This document shows positions 22,070 to 32,507 of a DNA stretch of 64,000 nucleotides, piece after piece (positions within the stretch are counted from its first letter, which is position 1; the number at the start of each line of letters is the position of its first letter). Position numbers and translations under genes: made by a program. The stretch is from Scilla litardierei. Taxonomy: Eukaryota > Streptophyta > Magnoliopsida > Asparagales > Asparagaceae. A model generated the notes under the pieces. That model did no database searches and was not told where the DNA came from. It was given only the letters and a program-made list of their open reading frames with translations. The stretch is from contig CM061139.1 of assembly GCA_030789695.1 (NCBI GenBank), positions 6,773,878 to 6,837,877 on the forward strand. Reading direction: 5' to 3'.

Positions 22070-23083
22070 GTTGTACCAATGTAAATTCCAATGTCTGTAA
22101 AAGATCAAATTTAATAAAAGAATAAGTTATTTTCAACATTGCATATGAGTTTCTAGAAAATGTTTGTGTACATTTTAAAATCTCAGCTATATTTTCTAGT
22201 ATGTCGGACAGATTGAGGTTGGCTCTCTCACATGAGCAACCGCCTTTATTATATCAGACGGATAAAATAAAGATGAGACCTGTTTAAAGTCAAAATCGTC
22301 AGGCGGATGATTTAGAGTCATGACTTAAACAAAATGGTCGTATGAAAGATCTGCATCATATGGATGCTTACAAAAGATCTAAGAGGATTCTTAAATCCTA
22401 TCTGTCTTATGCGGGATGTGGATCCAGAAGATTATTTGAGTAGTAAAAGGGACTCAAAATCAGACATTGTGGTGTCTGATCATCATCCTTACAACATCAT
22501 TAAGACATACGCTCCCTGGGAAAGGAGTGATGTTGTAATACGTATTCCTACTACGTATGCATTTGACCATTGGGTTAGAATAGTAATTGTGTTTACTATT
22601 ATGTGAGACCCAAAGACCACATGGGTCTTAACTCGTTACCCTTATGGACTCTAATTGGTTCCTTTAGATTTGACTGGGTGATTGCTATCTTAGCATGTTG
22701 CTTATGGACTATGGTCAATTCGGTCTGGCGGGACATGTTAGAAAAGCAAGTCAAGTCAAGATCGAAAGGATCGCAAGAAGAGGAAGATTAATTTCATATT
22801 CACATTTGGACTTTAGAGATTCAAAGCTGGCCAGCCAATTGTAATCCAGATGGGATTCAATTGTTGAATATAAAGTATAAGAAATGTGAAGAAATAATCT
22901 AGGGTAAAGCATGCGTTGATCTACTCAACTTTGCACCTCGAGGAGTGTTGTGTATCTCTAACAAGTGCAAAAACAGCGGACTTTATGCGCATGACGGTCA
23001 CACGGCCTATTTCTCGGTATGATAAACAGAAGAGTTAAAGGAAAAGATGTTTCCTTACAATCCCCTCAAGTGTGAGTGGGAGA
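22070..23083 (+). other. Element B 3' non-coding region and polypurine region
   Basis: This is homologous to 19682-20711 of C. It has no supported coding sequence. The last bases match the pre-LTR sequence of C (GTGAGTGGGAGA). Confidence 0.78.
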
Positions 23084-23613
23084 TGTTGGATATGGACGAC
23101 ACGAATACACCCATGAGGGGATGTATGAGGGTATACGGACCTCAGATGTCGCGTGCACGAAAGCATGCATGAAGGGAACCTTTTCTCGTGTGAAAAGGAC
23201 CACTCGATAAGTGGAAAAAGTCACTTTATAAGTGCATAAAGGCACTTGATAAGTGAATGAAGAAGAGGATAAGTAAATGTGCTAATATAGGCTAATACGC
23301 TTATATTTAGTTATTTCCTACAATAACTACCCCTAAAGCCTATAAATAGGACCCAAGGGTAAGGCATTTATACTAATCTAACCATGCCATAAGTTTGCAT
23401 AAGGCAACTTGTGTTCTTCTTCTCCCTTCCATTAAAATCCTCTTCTAAATAGAGATTTAGGCGGTGAAACGCTGCTTTGATCCTCTGTGACGAAGTACTG
23501 ACCGTTGTGACGAATCCGAGGGCGAAGTTTAGATATTACGGTGCCGCATACGCAAGCGTAAGTCTCTCCCTTATTATTCGATCCTAACGTCCTTATTTTG
23601 CCAGGATCCTACA
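23084..23613 (+). repeat. Element B 3' LTR
   Basis: A 530-bp mate of 5602-6131. It is followed by duplication gatct and then the rest of the element A LTR. About 16 substitutions separate the pair by eye. Confidence 0.95.
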
Positions 23614-24078
23614 GATCTAACCTGTGCTGAATGACAGAGATGACTACATAAATACGAACTGAGAATTTCTAAACTCTTAACTCTTTATATTTGTGTATTA
23701 GTGTATCGATCTCTGTAGGGGAAACTTTACCAGTTTATTGTGTCTTTGGGGACTTGACGAGTTGGGGTTCGTCAAGGGTGAGAGCATCTGACTAGGTTGA
23801 TAGTGTAGAGCATGCGGGAGTGCGTACGAGCTAGGTAAGAGTTGATTTGGGGATCTCGACTCATTGTAGCTATACCTTGATTACATATCTATCTAGTAGT
23901 TGCTTCCGGGGCTGGAGTAGGTCGTGGGACGACCGAATCAGTGTATATTTGTGCGTACTCTGTGATTGCATTCTATTTACTCTGCCTGTGCTTATAACTC
24001 TGTGTGTTTGTTCGTGGTTTACACGAATATTTTTAATAGCCTAGTCACCCCCCTCTAGGCTACGATCCAGATCTAACA
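23614..24078 (+). mobile_element. Element A: 3' LTR, second segment
   Basis: This continues the LTR begun at 4035. It starts with the second copy of gatct and matches window bases 358-823. It ends in ATCTAACA at 24078, where sequence assigned to element H begins. A's own target duplication cannot be confirmed because its left end is outside the window. Confidence 0.92.
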
Positions 24079-24404
24079 GCCTCTTGCTAAAGGAAATGAC
24101 CAAAATACCCCCTTCCCAAAAACCCCTTAACCCCCACTTATTTACCACTATGCCCTTATGCAATATGACAAACTCATCATTATTTCTCTTCGTATTGGCC
24201 ATCCACCTTTCCATCTATTTACAAGTCATGCCATAAGAGGAAATTTTTGCATAAAACCCCCTTTCTTATGACACTCTTGGAAATTAGTCCAATTTTGGGT
24301 TAGAAATGGAAAGTGATTGGGTATCAATGCAATCTCTTGCGTTTAAGTGCAAGGACCCTCTTCCTTCCTTACATCCCCACTTGCCCATCACACATCCCTT
24401 ACTA

Positions 24405-24436
<32 letters not shown>

Positions 24437-24710
24437 ACTTACTAAATACACTACACTTCCGATTATACACCCATCTCACTCTCTATACCAACTTATACCC
24501 ACTAACTTCTCTCTAATACTCATCACACCATTTACTCAAGGATACAAGAGGACATCCATATTAGCTTATCTCTGCTCATAGCACAACAATAGGTAACCAC
24601 GTAGGCATCCAATATGGTATTACTATACACACTACTTACTATACATCAATATACTAGTACAAATACACCACACAAATATATTACTATACACACCATAGGT
24701 ATAGGGTACT
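24079..24710 (-). mobile_element. Element H: part of a 3' LTR, reverse orientation
   Basis: This sequence lies between A and E. Removing E and one copy of agggt joins it to 36403-36409, where the minus strand reads TGTAATGACCCT directly after a purine-rich stretch. That is the layout of a 3' LTR start in a minus-strand gypsy-type element. It contains a CT microsatellite (about 24409-24438) and no supported gene. Linking it to the LTR at 51399-53449 as one element is inference from orientation and position. The two pieces probably cover different parts of the LTR, so they cannot be aligned here. Confidence 0.55.
24409..24438. repeat. (CT)n microsatellite
   Basis: About 30 bp of alternating C and T inside the element H LTR segment. 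Confidence 0.9.
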
Positions 24711-25225
24711 AGGGTTGATCACTCCGTATTTTACACCTTTTTTCTGCATGTTTGCATGCCATTTAGATCGCTCAAATCGTGTTTTTCACGTTTATTCGGC
24801 AATATTGCGATGCTTTTCACGATTTTTTGTTTTTGTCATATTTCAGGAGATTTGGAGCGATTTGGAGTGATTCTGAGATGCACCCACTCCGGAGTGTCAA
24901 CGACGACTCTCTTGGGGGGTATTTTGCTTTTGGAGAGGAGTGGAAGGAGAAAGAACGTCGTAGGAGCGACGAGGAGGTGAAGATATGAAGTTTGGGCATT
25001 TTAGCATGCCACTCAGCCGAGTGAAGGAGTCACTCGGCCGACCATAGGAAGCTCGCTCGGCCGGCCAGATCGGACACGCAACAGAGCAATATCAGCGTGC
25101 ACTCGACCAAGCATCGCCATGCCACTCGGTCGAGTACCGAGTCACCCCTCGCCCGAGTGGAGCCAAGACGACGACAACAAAAGATGCCGAACTCTCTGTT
25201 TTTTGTCTGTACATGCCCGATGACT

Positions 25226-25400
25226 GACTCGGCCGAGTGGATAAAGACGGTCCGCCCGAGTGACAACCGACGTCCGCCCGAGTGACTAAAGGCCGTCCGC
25301 CCGAGTGACCTCCGAGGAGACGACCCCCGAGACCCCCAACTCTCTGTTTTTGTACAGGGTTCGTCACTCGGCCGAGTGAAATTTATCACTCGGCCGAGTG
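25226..25400. repeat. CACTCGGCCGAGTG palindrome cluster in E LTR
   Basis: Three perfect or near-perfect copies of a 14-bp palindrome lie upstream of the TATA-like box, with weaker copies near 25009 and 25031 and half-site variants (CCGCCCGAGTGAC) between them. The same cluster recurs in the 3' LTR (about 34864-35257), in D and inside E. Confidence 0.88.
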
Positions 25401-25484
25401 AGCCGCGCTGCCTGAAGCGTAAACTGCGGATTTGAGGCTGCGCAGGGGCATTTTCGTCAGGGTTTTTTGGGCGATTTTGGGGGG

Positions 25485-25491
25485 TATTTAA
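25485..25491 (+). promoter_or_regulatory. TATA-like box in E 5' LTR
   Basis: TATTTAA in the context GGGGTATTTAACCCC lies about 85 bp downstream of the last palindrome. Element D has the same spacing. Confidence 0.55.
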
Positions 25492-25888
25492 CCCCAGTTT
25501 TTAACCTAGTTTGAGAGTCTTTTTTCAGAACTTTTTCAGCCTTTTTAGATTAACTTTTTAGGGATTAGATTGAGCTTTTAAAGAGGAGAGAAAAGTGATA
25601 TTTTGTTGGATGCTATCTTGTTCTTCATTGGTTTGTATCTCTCTCCCTCAAAAACTCAATTTTTATTGATTTGTTGAATATTGCTATGAATTCCATTCAT
25701 TTTACTTGTGAATTTCTATTGAATTTGATTATGAATTGTGAGTAGTTCATCGTCTTAGGGCGTAGGGATGAACCCTACGAGCCCAATTTCGAATTTGTTA
25801 TGAATTGGTGAAACTTTTGCTAGGATTGATGAGGGTTAGTTTGGGATTGCTATACTACGAATAGCTAGGGATTCATACCGATTGGGAT

Positions 25889-26167
25889 TTGCAAGAGATT
25901 GGATCCCAATTCGATAGGAAGCCCTAGATATTTGAATTGGGTTGCAATTGAATTTCTCCGGAATCGGTTTGCAAGAGATTGGACCAAAACTAGGGTTTTC
26001 AATTGCAATTCTATACCAATACCCGTTTGCAAGAGATTGGACGGGTAGGAACTATCCCAACCTAGGTCGTAGCTCGAGTTTGCACGAGAGTGGGCTCGAG
26101 ATACGATTGAACGATGATGTTGTTCTTCACGCTAGTTTTCCTAGGTTAGGGTTTACAAGAGATTGGA
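25889..26167 (+). repeat. Four TTTGCAAGAGATTGGA boxes in E LTR
   Basis: Copies lie at 25889-25904, 25968-25983, 26026-26041 and 26152-26167 (the last with A for G). They are unevenly spaced (79, 58 and 126 bp) within otherwise non-repetitive sequence. A degenerate fifth copy with GCACGAGAGTGGG lies near 26080. All recur in the 3' LTR and, reversed, in D (near 9138, 9263, 9320 and 9400). Confidence 0.85.
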
Positions 26168-26656
26168 CCATACCCTAGGTTGGCTATAGACCGGCAATAG
26201 CGCGAGAGCGTGAGCTTGGTTCCACATTTAGTTGCAACTAGTTCACACAAATTTCCAAGTCTAGCAATTGTGAAACCTACGAGTCACAATGATGAGATAT
26301 GACAAGTAGCGGGGATTCCCTATCCCCTAGGCGTCTTTATTAATTTGTTATTTCTCTTATACGTTTGAACGACTGTGACCGCATATTGCGAACATTTCCC
26401 GACTTTTCCTATAGCCAGGTGATTCGAAGAAAACACTGTTATTAGGCCTCCCTGTGTTCGATACCCGCTCGTCGCTACACCGTGCGCTTGCGGTAAGACT
26501 ACGATCGTCGCCGCTCCGGGACGTGTATCCGGGGCGCGATCAAGTTTTTGGCTTGCGATCCTCGACGAACCCCGAAGAGATACTATACGATCTGGAGATC
26601 GAGCGTATATTGAGAGGATCCGAGCGGAGAGGAGACCCGTTACGGAAGGAGATTTT

Positions 26657-29310
26657 ATGACCCATCCTGAGACACCCGAACAATTGGCGGCGTGAATGGC
26701 AAGGATTATTTCTATAAGAGATAGGCTTCGGCCTAAGACTTCTTCCACGACCTCGTCCATAGCCATGCCGGAGTTGGCGGCCGACAAAAATTTTGAGTTG
26801 AAGACCGGATTGGTGGTCCTTATGCAACAAGATCCGTTTCATGGGAACTCCCATGAAAATCCTCATTACCACATCCAGCTCTTCCTATCAAAGTGTGCCA
26901 CCTTCCAAATGCCGGGAGTCTTCGTGGATGCTATCAGACTGCGCCTCTTCCCTTTCACACTAAAGGACAAGGCATTATATTGGTTGAGGACGCAAGCTGA
27001 AGGAATCTTCATCACTTGGGATGAGTTGGCGAGTGCCTTCGTCGACAAATTCTACCCGCCCTCTAAGACGGTGAAGATAAGAAGTGCTCTCATGTCCTTC
27101 AAGCAAGGACCACAAGAGACTCTCTATGAAGCATGGGAGCGCTTCAAGGACTTGCAACATCAATGCCCTCATCATAGCATTGAGGATTGGGAGCTCGTCC
27201 ACAGCTTTTACAATGGACTCCAACCGGGAATGAAGCAGATTATTAATGCCACAGCAAATGGAGCCATTTTGTCAAAGACTCCCGATGAAGCTACGGCCTT
27301 GCTCGAGGAGATGGCCTCGAACAACCAACAATGGGGGACGAACGAGGACATTCTTCATCCTCCTTGAAGCCCACAAGTATCTATGAGGCCAAGGCCGTGG
27401 CAGAGCTTTCTAGCAAGTTTGATTCTCTCCATAAGGTTTTGGAGAGATTGGAGAAATTCATTACGGAGCCTCAAGGAGCCCCTCCTACTTCCACGCCGAC
27501 AAATCACATGAGCGATTGGCAAGACCAATCCCAATCCATATATGTGGGAGGAGAACAAGGAGAAGGAGCTTTGGAGCAAGTTCAATACGTCGCGGGGAAT
27601 TCTGGATTTTGGGCCAATCCGGCCGCTAGAAACCATCCGGGTTTCTCATATGCCAATAATGATGGTGCATTGAACCCCCCGCCACAACAACCTCTTCAAG
27701 CTCGGGCTCCACCACCACCACAACCGAATTATCCACAAAGGGGGCCACCGCAACAAAATTTCCCACTGAGGCAACAAGTGGGACCTTATAGGCCACCCGG
27801 GTACAATCAAGGGTGGAGAAATCCCAACCCATCGCAAGCTCAATCCCGTCCGGATTTTGAAGCTAAGGTGGATGAGTTTATGGCGGAACAACGAAAGATC
27901 AATGCCACATTGAAGGCGGGACAAGATTCGCTCGCCACCGTCGTCGCTCAAATTGGGGAGCAACTTGCGTTGCTCAATAAAAACAATCAACAATTGCCGG
28001 CTCAACCCGAGCCGAATCCACAGGGCAACACCGGCCATATCAATGCGGTCGTTGCGGTTACTACAAGAGGAGGGAAGGATACCACTCCCACCATGACTCA
28101 AGTCAAGGAGCCCGTGGTGGAGAATCTACAAGAGAGCGAGCCGACAATTGAAGTTGAAAAGGAGAAGGAGCCGCAAGAAGGAGAAAAATCTAGAATGGAG
28201 GAGCTTATCGATGAGCGCCGATTTATGCCACTGGTGCCCTTCCCTCAACGGCTAGCTAGAGCCAAGATGGAGAAACGGCTAGCCAAGTTTCTCGAGTATT
28301 TGAGAGGGGTGAGCCTTAATATCCCCTTCCTCGATGCTTTAGTGAAAATCCCATCTTATGCCAAGTTCTTAAAAGACTTGATCACGGGAAGGAAGAGGAA
28401 GGAGAAGATAATGCTCGCGGAGGAAGGGACTTGGTTCACAAAGAGAGAGAAGGAGCCCGCCAAGTTTAAAGATCCGGGGAGTTTCCGGATTCCTTGCACT
28501 CTAGGCGGCGTCCCCCTACAAAAAGCATTAGTGGACTTGGGGGCTAGTGTTACCCTCATGCCTCTCTCCATGTTCTGGAAGTTGAATACCGGCACGGATT
28601 TGAAGCCTACCGACATGCGGATTCAACTAGCGGACGGGAGGATTACAAGACTGGTTGGGATCGCGGAGGACATCCCACTCCATGTTCCGGGGGGCATATG
28701 TTTGCCATGCGATTTCGTGATAATGGACATCAAGGAGGAGGGCGATACATCACTCATACTCGGACGCCCATTCCTCGCCACAGCCGATGTCATCGTCGAT
28801 GTGCAGGAGGGGACCCTTACCTTGAACGTCGGCAACATCGAAGTGGAGCTTCATATACCGAAGGCAATGAAGCACATGCCGCATCACGAAGAGCTAGATT
28901 ACATGGACCTCCTTGATGAGGTCATTGAAGAGGCGACACCCCACTCCATCGGCGCACCCCACGAAGATAGCTTCGAAGAAGGCCTAGATTTGACCGAGGA
29001 AGAGAAGATGGAGCACTCCCCCGATATCTCCATGGCAATTGATGATGGTGACGCTGATGTTGCAAGAATACGGGAGCTCTGCAAGCTCTCGAAGTTGAGG
29101 ACTCTGAAGAAAGCTCCACCGATACGAAGATCGGTGTCACCGGCAAAGAGGAAGACCGGAGCAAGCTCTAGCTTGGGGGAGCCACCCCCCAATATTGCCC
29201 ATGACGAAGGGGCGCTGAGGAAGACCTCACACCACCAAGATCCAAATCTGAGTGGTCTTCCAAGCAAGTTCGACGGGTGCATCTCGTATACACCCAACAT
29301 CAAGCGTTAA
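26657..29310 (+). pseudogene. gag-pro: Element E gag and protease, broken by a stop and a frameshift
   Basis: Gag probably begins at 26657. That ATG is in frame with the long reading but meets TGA at 26693, so the open frame restarts at 26696. Residues there match the plant gypsy retrotransposon gag domain (ARIISIRDRLRP, LFPFTLKDKALYWL, FVDKFYPPSKT, GLQPGMKQII). A frame change near 27331 leads to 27331-29310. This part has a Pro/Gln-rich linker and then the aspartic protease (LVDLGASVTLMPLSMF near 28528, ILGRPFLATA near 28757). Plant gypsy proteases often carry DLGAS, so the Leu is not itself a lesion. The frame ends in an acidic, Ser/Pro-rich tail. RT, RNase H and integrase are absent. Confidence 0.87.
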
Positions 29311-29475
29311 TTGAAAATCAAAAGGGGTCGAGCTCAAGACCTTAAACGAGCGCTTGTCGGGAGGCAACCCTATGGTTATCGCAATTTTTCTATTTTGGGT
29401 TTTATTTTTGTTTTAGACTTTATTAGTGTTTTTGAGTCGTTTGCCCGAAAATTTTTGACAACGGGTCCTATTTTC
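29311..29475 (+). other. Post-pol junction motif of element E
   Basis: Just after the gag-protease stop lies GTCGAGCTCAAGACC, followed by GCTTGTCGGGAGGCAACCC (from about 29352). In Athila/Tat-type elements as I know them, this motif sits downstream of pol and before the env-like part. Here it directly follows protease, which marks where pol is missing. Confidence 0.6.
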
Positions 29476-29639
29476 TTTGACAGGAGAGGAGAACGGAATA
29501 TCTATCATATGGAGGATGACTAAGGCGAAGAAGAGCGCTCCAGGAATGCACTCGAAGCTTAGGAGAAGGAAGAAATCAGTTGGAGGAAGAAAAACAGAGA
29601 TTAGAACCAAATCGGAGCATCACAGCAGAAAACAGAGTC

Positions 29640-29980
29640 TCACTCGGCCGAGTACCATATCCACTCGGCCGAGCAACCAACGTCGTCCGCCCGAGTGGCG
29701 CACCAATGAGGAAAGTCTGCTGCACCCAACTCTCTGTTCTTTTTTTGATTTCAGTATAAATTGCCACTCGGCCGAGTATATATCTTCACCCGGCCGAGTG
29801 AAACTGATACGCTCCTAGGGCGAGAATTGCCGAGTAGCTTGTGTCACTCGGCCGAATGGACTTTTTCCACTCGGTCGAGGGTGGCAAAGCCACTCGGCCG
29901 AGTCGTATGAGGGGAGGAGTTTTTAAAAATATTTTTCGTTACGATCACTCGGTCGAGTGACACCGTCACTCGGCCGAGTC
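29640..29980. repeat. Internal CACTCGGCCGAGTG palindrome cluster of E
   Basis: About nine perfect or near-perfect copies or variants of the LTR palindrome lie at roughly 29640, 29661, 29765, 29790, 29845, 29869, 29891, 29946-29959 and 29967-29980. They sit in non-LTR sequence, immediately upstream of a TATATAA box. Confidence 0.85.
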
Positions 29981-29991
29981 GTAACCTCTCC

Positions 29992-29998
29992 TATATAA
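29992..29998 (+). promoter_or_regulatory. Internal TATA box of element E
   Basis: TATATAA in the context CTCCTATATAAGGCGC lies 12 bp after the last internal palindrome and about 540 bp before the env-like start. A GC-rich leader follows. A possible intron runs from CTCCG|GTAACC (about 30193) to GTGTAG (about 30356). It is a candidate second promoter for the env-like ORF, inferred from layout only. Confidence 0.5.
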
Positions 29999-30534
29999 GG
30001 CGCAGCGGGTCGGCGTGGAATTCGAAACGCCAAAATCCCAAATCGCCCGAACCCTGCTGCTCCCTCGCACGCTGCGACCTCGCACTCGCCCGACCGCTGC
30101 GCTCGCCGGTCCGACCGCCGTGCCACCGCCGGCCGACGTCGACCGTCGACCACCCTCACCGCTGGCGACTCCCTCGCCGCCGGCCGACCTCCGGTAACCC
30201 CAATTTCGCCCGTTTTCTCCATTTTCTCCTATTTTTCGACGATCCGTGCACCTATCAATCCCCTACCTCAAATTAATTTCATTATCTATCTATTATACCC
30301 CTAATCCTCCATGTATTTTGAATTTTACACACTGATATCGCTGTTTGATGTGTAGGCTATCTTGGGGAGCTTAGGGGTGCCTAGGGGAGCTTCCGGGGTG
30401 CGCTTTTGGCCTTATGGAGGCGGCGTCTTTGCACGCATCCGCTATTTTGCTCTCACGGCGTGTTCAGGTACCTTCGTTCCATTATTTTTGACACGCCGCA
30501 TTTTATATTCGTTGGGTGATCACTTGGGGCACAC

Positions 30535-32507
30535 ATGCCGCCCCGTACATGGCCACGCACTAGGAGAGCTTCCGCCAAGCGGAAGCGACCGGATGAGCCC
30601 GGCCCCTCCCACGAGATGGAGGACTCTCCTCCGCCTACACCACCTCACCCCACACAGCCACAGCCTGCCGATCCTGTTCACCCACAGCCACAGCCAGTCG
30701 AGCACATCCACCCACAGCCACCACCGGCTCCTATCGTCGGGCCGCTGGGTATTACGTTCCGAGACGACGCACATCGCGTCGCTTTTGAGCGTATCGCCCA
30801 GTGCTCGATAGTGCCCTCCAGGTTCGCACACCTTGCTGACCTAGACCGTCTGGGGTACTTGAGGGGTTGCTCACATTGTACGACAATGTGGGTTGGTGAG
30901 ACTTTCTTTCTGTGTCGGCGGACACCTACGTCCGTTCGACACTCGAGGTGCTCAGCTCGATCGCCCGGACCACTGAGAGATGCTCCTTCCGACTTATGGA
31001 TTAAGAGTGTCACATCACTCTTGATATGCTTCGAGCGTTCTTTCAGTGGCCCGCAGTCCCCACACCCGACTGAGCCTACGCCCCCACACACATCCCTCCC
31101 CCATCCTTCGATTCACACGCCTTTTGGGCCAGGATCACAGGTTTACCTCAGGCCTTTGACCCTAGTAGGGCCAAGGCCTCGGCCATAGTCCACCCCTGCC
31201 TCCGCATAGCACAACGCCTTATGGCGACCACCTTTCTCGCGAGGTATGAGCCTGGGACGATGTCGACGCCTGAGCTCTATATGCTCTACGCGATGACTCG
31301 CCCCAGAGTTCTTGATAGGGATGGTGTCACGATGGTCCCCGCCATTGAGATTGACGTCGCTAGCTGGTTTTTGGACCGCATCATCGTATCGGTGGGCGCT
31401 CGCTCCCCGATATGTTGCGGCGGCCTGATCACCCCGCTAGCTCTGATGACCGGTGAGGACCTACCGGCTGACCTGCGTCGACCTTCGGGCCCTACTTCAC
31501 TCTCGATAGACGTTATGGCCTGGATGAAGATGCTTCGTCCGCACGGCCAGAGGCACTGGGTATGGTTGCACGGTCCGTTCGGTGCTGACTACATGATCCT
31601 TCCGAGCCCCGCTCGGACACACATAGGACCAGCACACGAGGACTGGCTTCCGGCGATGGATCTCCTGATCCCCGTCGCCTACGTGCTAGGGGCCGAGGGA
31701 GCTGAGCCTGCACCACCTGCACACCCTGCACCGCCAGCTAACCCGGTGTTCCCTCAGCCTGAGCCTGCACTTTCTGTCGCTCCCAACACTTCTGTCCCCA
31801 CTTCTGCCAGTGTCGGGAGTACACTTGCTGAGCCTACACCCACCACGCCTACCACAACCACCACCACTGCTGTGCCCCTGTCGGTTGAGCCACTCACCTC
31901 TCTGCTACCCGAGCGTCCACCCACCATACTTGAGAGCAGCGAGCCTTCTTTCACTGCCGTCGTGGAGACCATGGCCGGTATGATCTCTACTGGGTTGTCA
32001 CCTTTTGGTCCATTCACTTCCTCCCCAGCGGTTAACCTCTCTGTCTCCACGGTAGCCGTCCTATCTGAGAGTGTCGTGACGTCTGTTCCCACGTCTGTGT
32101 CACTGACATCTCTTGCCGCATCGTCACCGATTTTGTCTTCCACTCCCACTGTTGCTGCTTCCACCTCACACCAGCCTACATCCCAGCCTCGCACTGAGGC
32201 TGGGCACCCACTAGTGAGCACAGCACCCTTTCGACCCATGCATGTTGTCCCGATCACCTACACTGCACGTATTAGACAGCCCCGACCTGCTCAGCCTAGA
32301 CCTGTCCGTCCCTCCGCTCCACCACCCCCTGACGACTTAGTTCAAAGCGTTCGTGCTCTTGAGGGGGCGATGAGTGGCCTGCGGGGCGATTTTAGGGCTC
32401 TGTCTTCCACAGTCACCGCCATGCAGCACCGTCTCGAGCTACTTCCCGGCATTCACTTTTGCCTGACCCAGATCCTCGAGCGACTACCGCGACCACCATC
32501 CACCTAG
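30535..32507 (+). pseudogene. Element E env-like / ATHILA ORF1-type ORF, broken
   Basis: The start at 30535 begins a basic then Pro-rich N-terminus and a conserved-looking block (ITFRDDAHRVAFERIA, DRLGYLRG). A frame change near 30900-30915 leads into a second frame. It encodes TYVRSTLEVLSSI, then LDMLRAFFQWP, passes stops near 31004 and 31072, and runs on through FWARITG and the open 31221-32507 segment (RPRVLDRDG, GLITPLALMTGEDLP). The tail is Pro/Thr/Ser-rich and ends in a predicted coiled coil (VRALEGAMSGLRGDF). Position after pol and the block pattern fit the ATHILA ORF-1 or 'putative plant transposon protein' families. True envelope function is unproven, and I see no clear signal peptide or transmembrane segment. 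Confidence 0.65.

Larger units (their letters stand above)
5602..23613 (+). mobile_element. Element B: Ty1/copia LTR retrotransposon, itself split by D and C
   Basis: B inserted into the 3' LTR of A and is flanked by the 5-bp duplication gatct (5597-5601 and 23614-23618). It has 530-bp LTRs (5602-6131 and 23084-23613) that differ at about 16 positions by eye (roughly 3%). Removing D (8619-10845) and C (13333-21315), each with one duplication copy, leaves an element of about 7.8 kb. Its order is LTR, tRNA-Met primer site, 1.6-kb leader, gag, protease, integrase, RT, RNase H, about 1 kb of 3' non-coding DNA, LTR. The coding part closely resembles C. B is inactive, with frameshifts, a 42-bp deletion in integrase, altered protease and RT active sites, and two insertions. 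Confidence 0.96.
24716..26542 (+). repeat. Element E 5' LTR
   Basis: An 1827-bp LTR. It contains several CACTCGGCCGAGTG palindromes (clearest at 25226-25240, 25365-25378 and 25387-25400), a TATTTAA box at 25485-25491, and four TTTGCAAGAGATTGGA boxes in its 3' half. The sequence after its end (agtttttggc...) is where the primer site should be, but beyond TTTTTGGC it does not match the usual Athila primer site that I would recognise. Confidence 0.93.

Noticed and set aside
24306..24581. 91-codon ORF across the CT microsatellite.
   Set aside because: Driven by the dinucleotide repeat (Ser-Leu runs). Not a gene.
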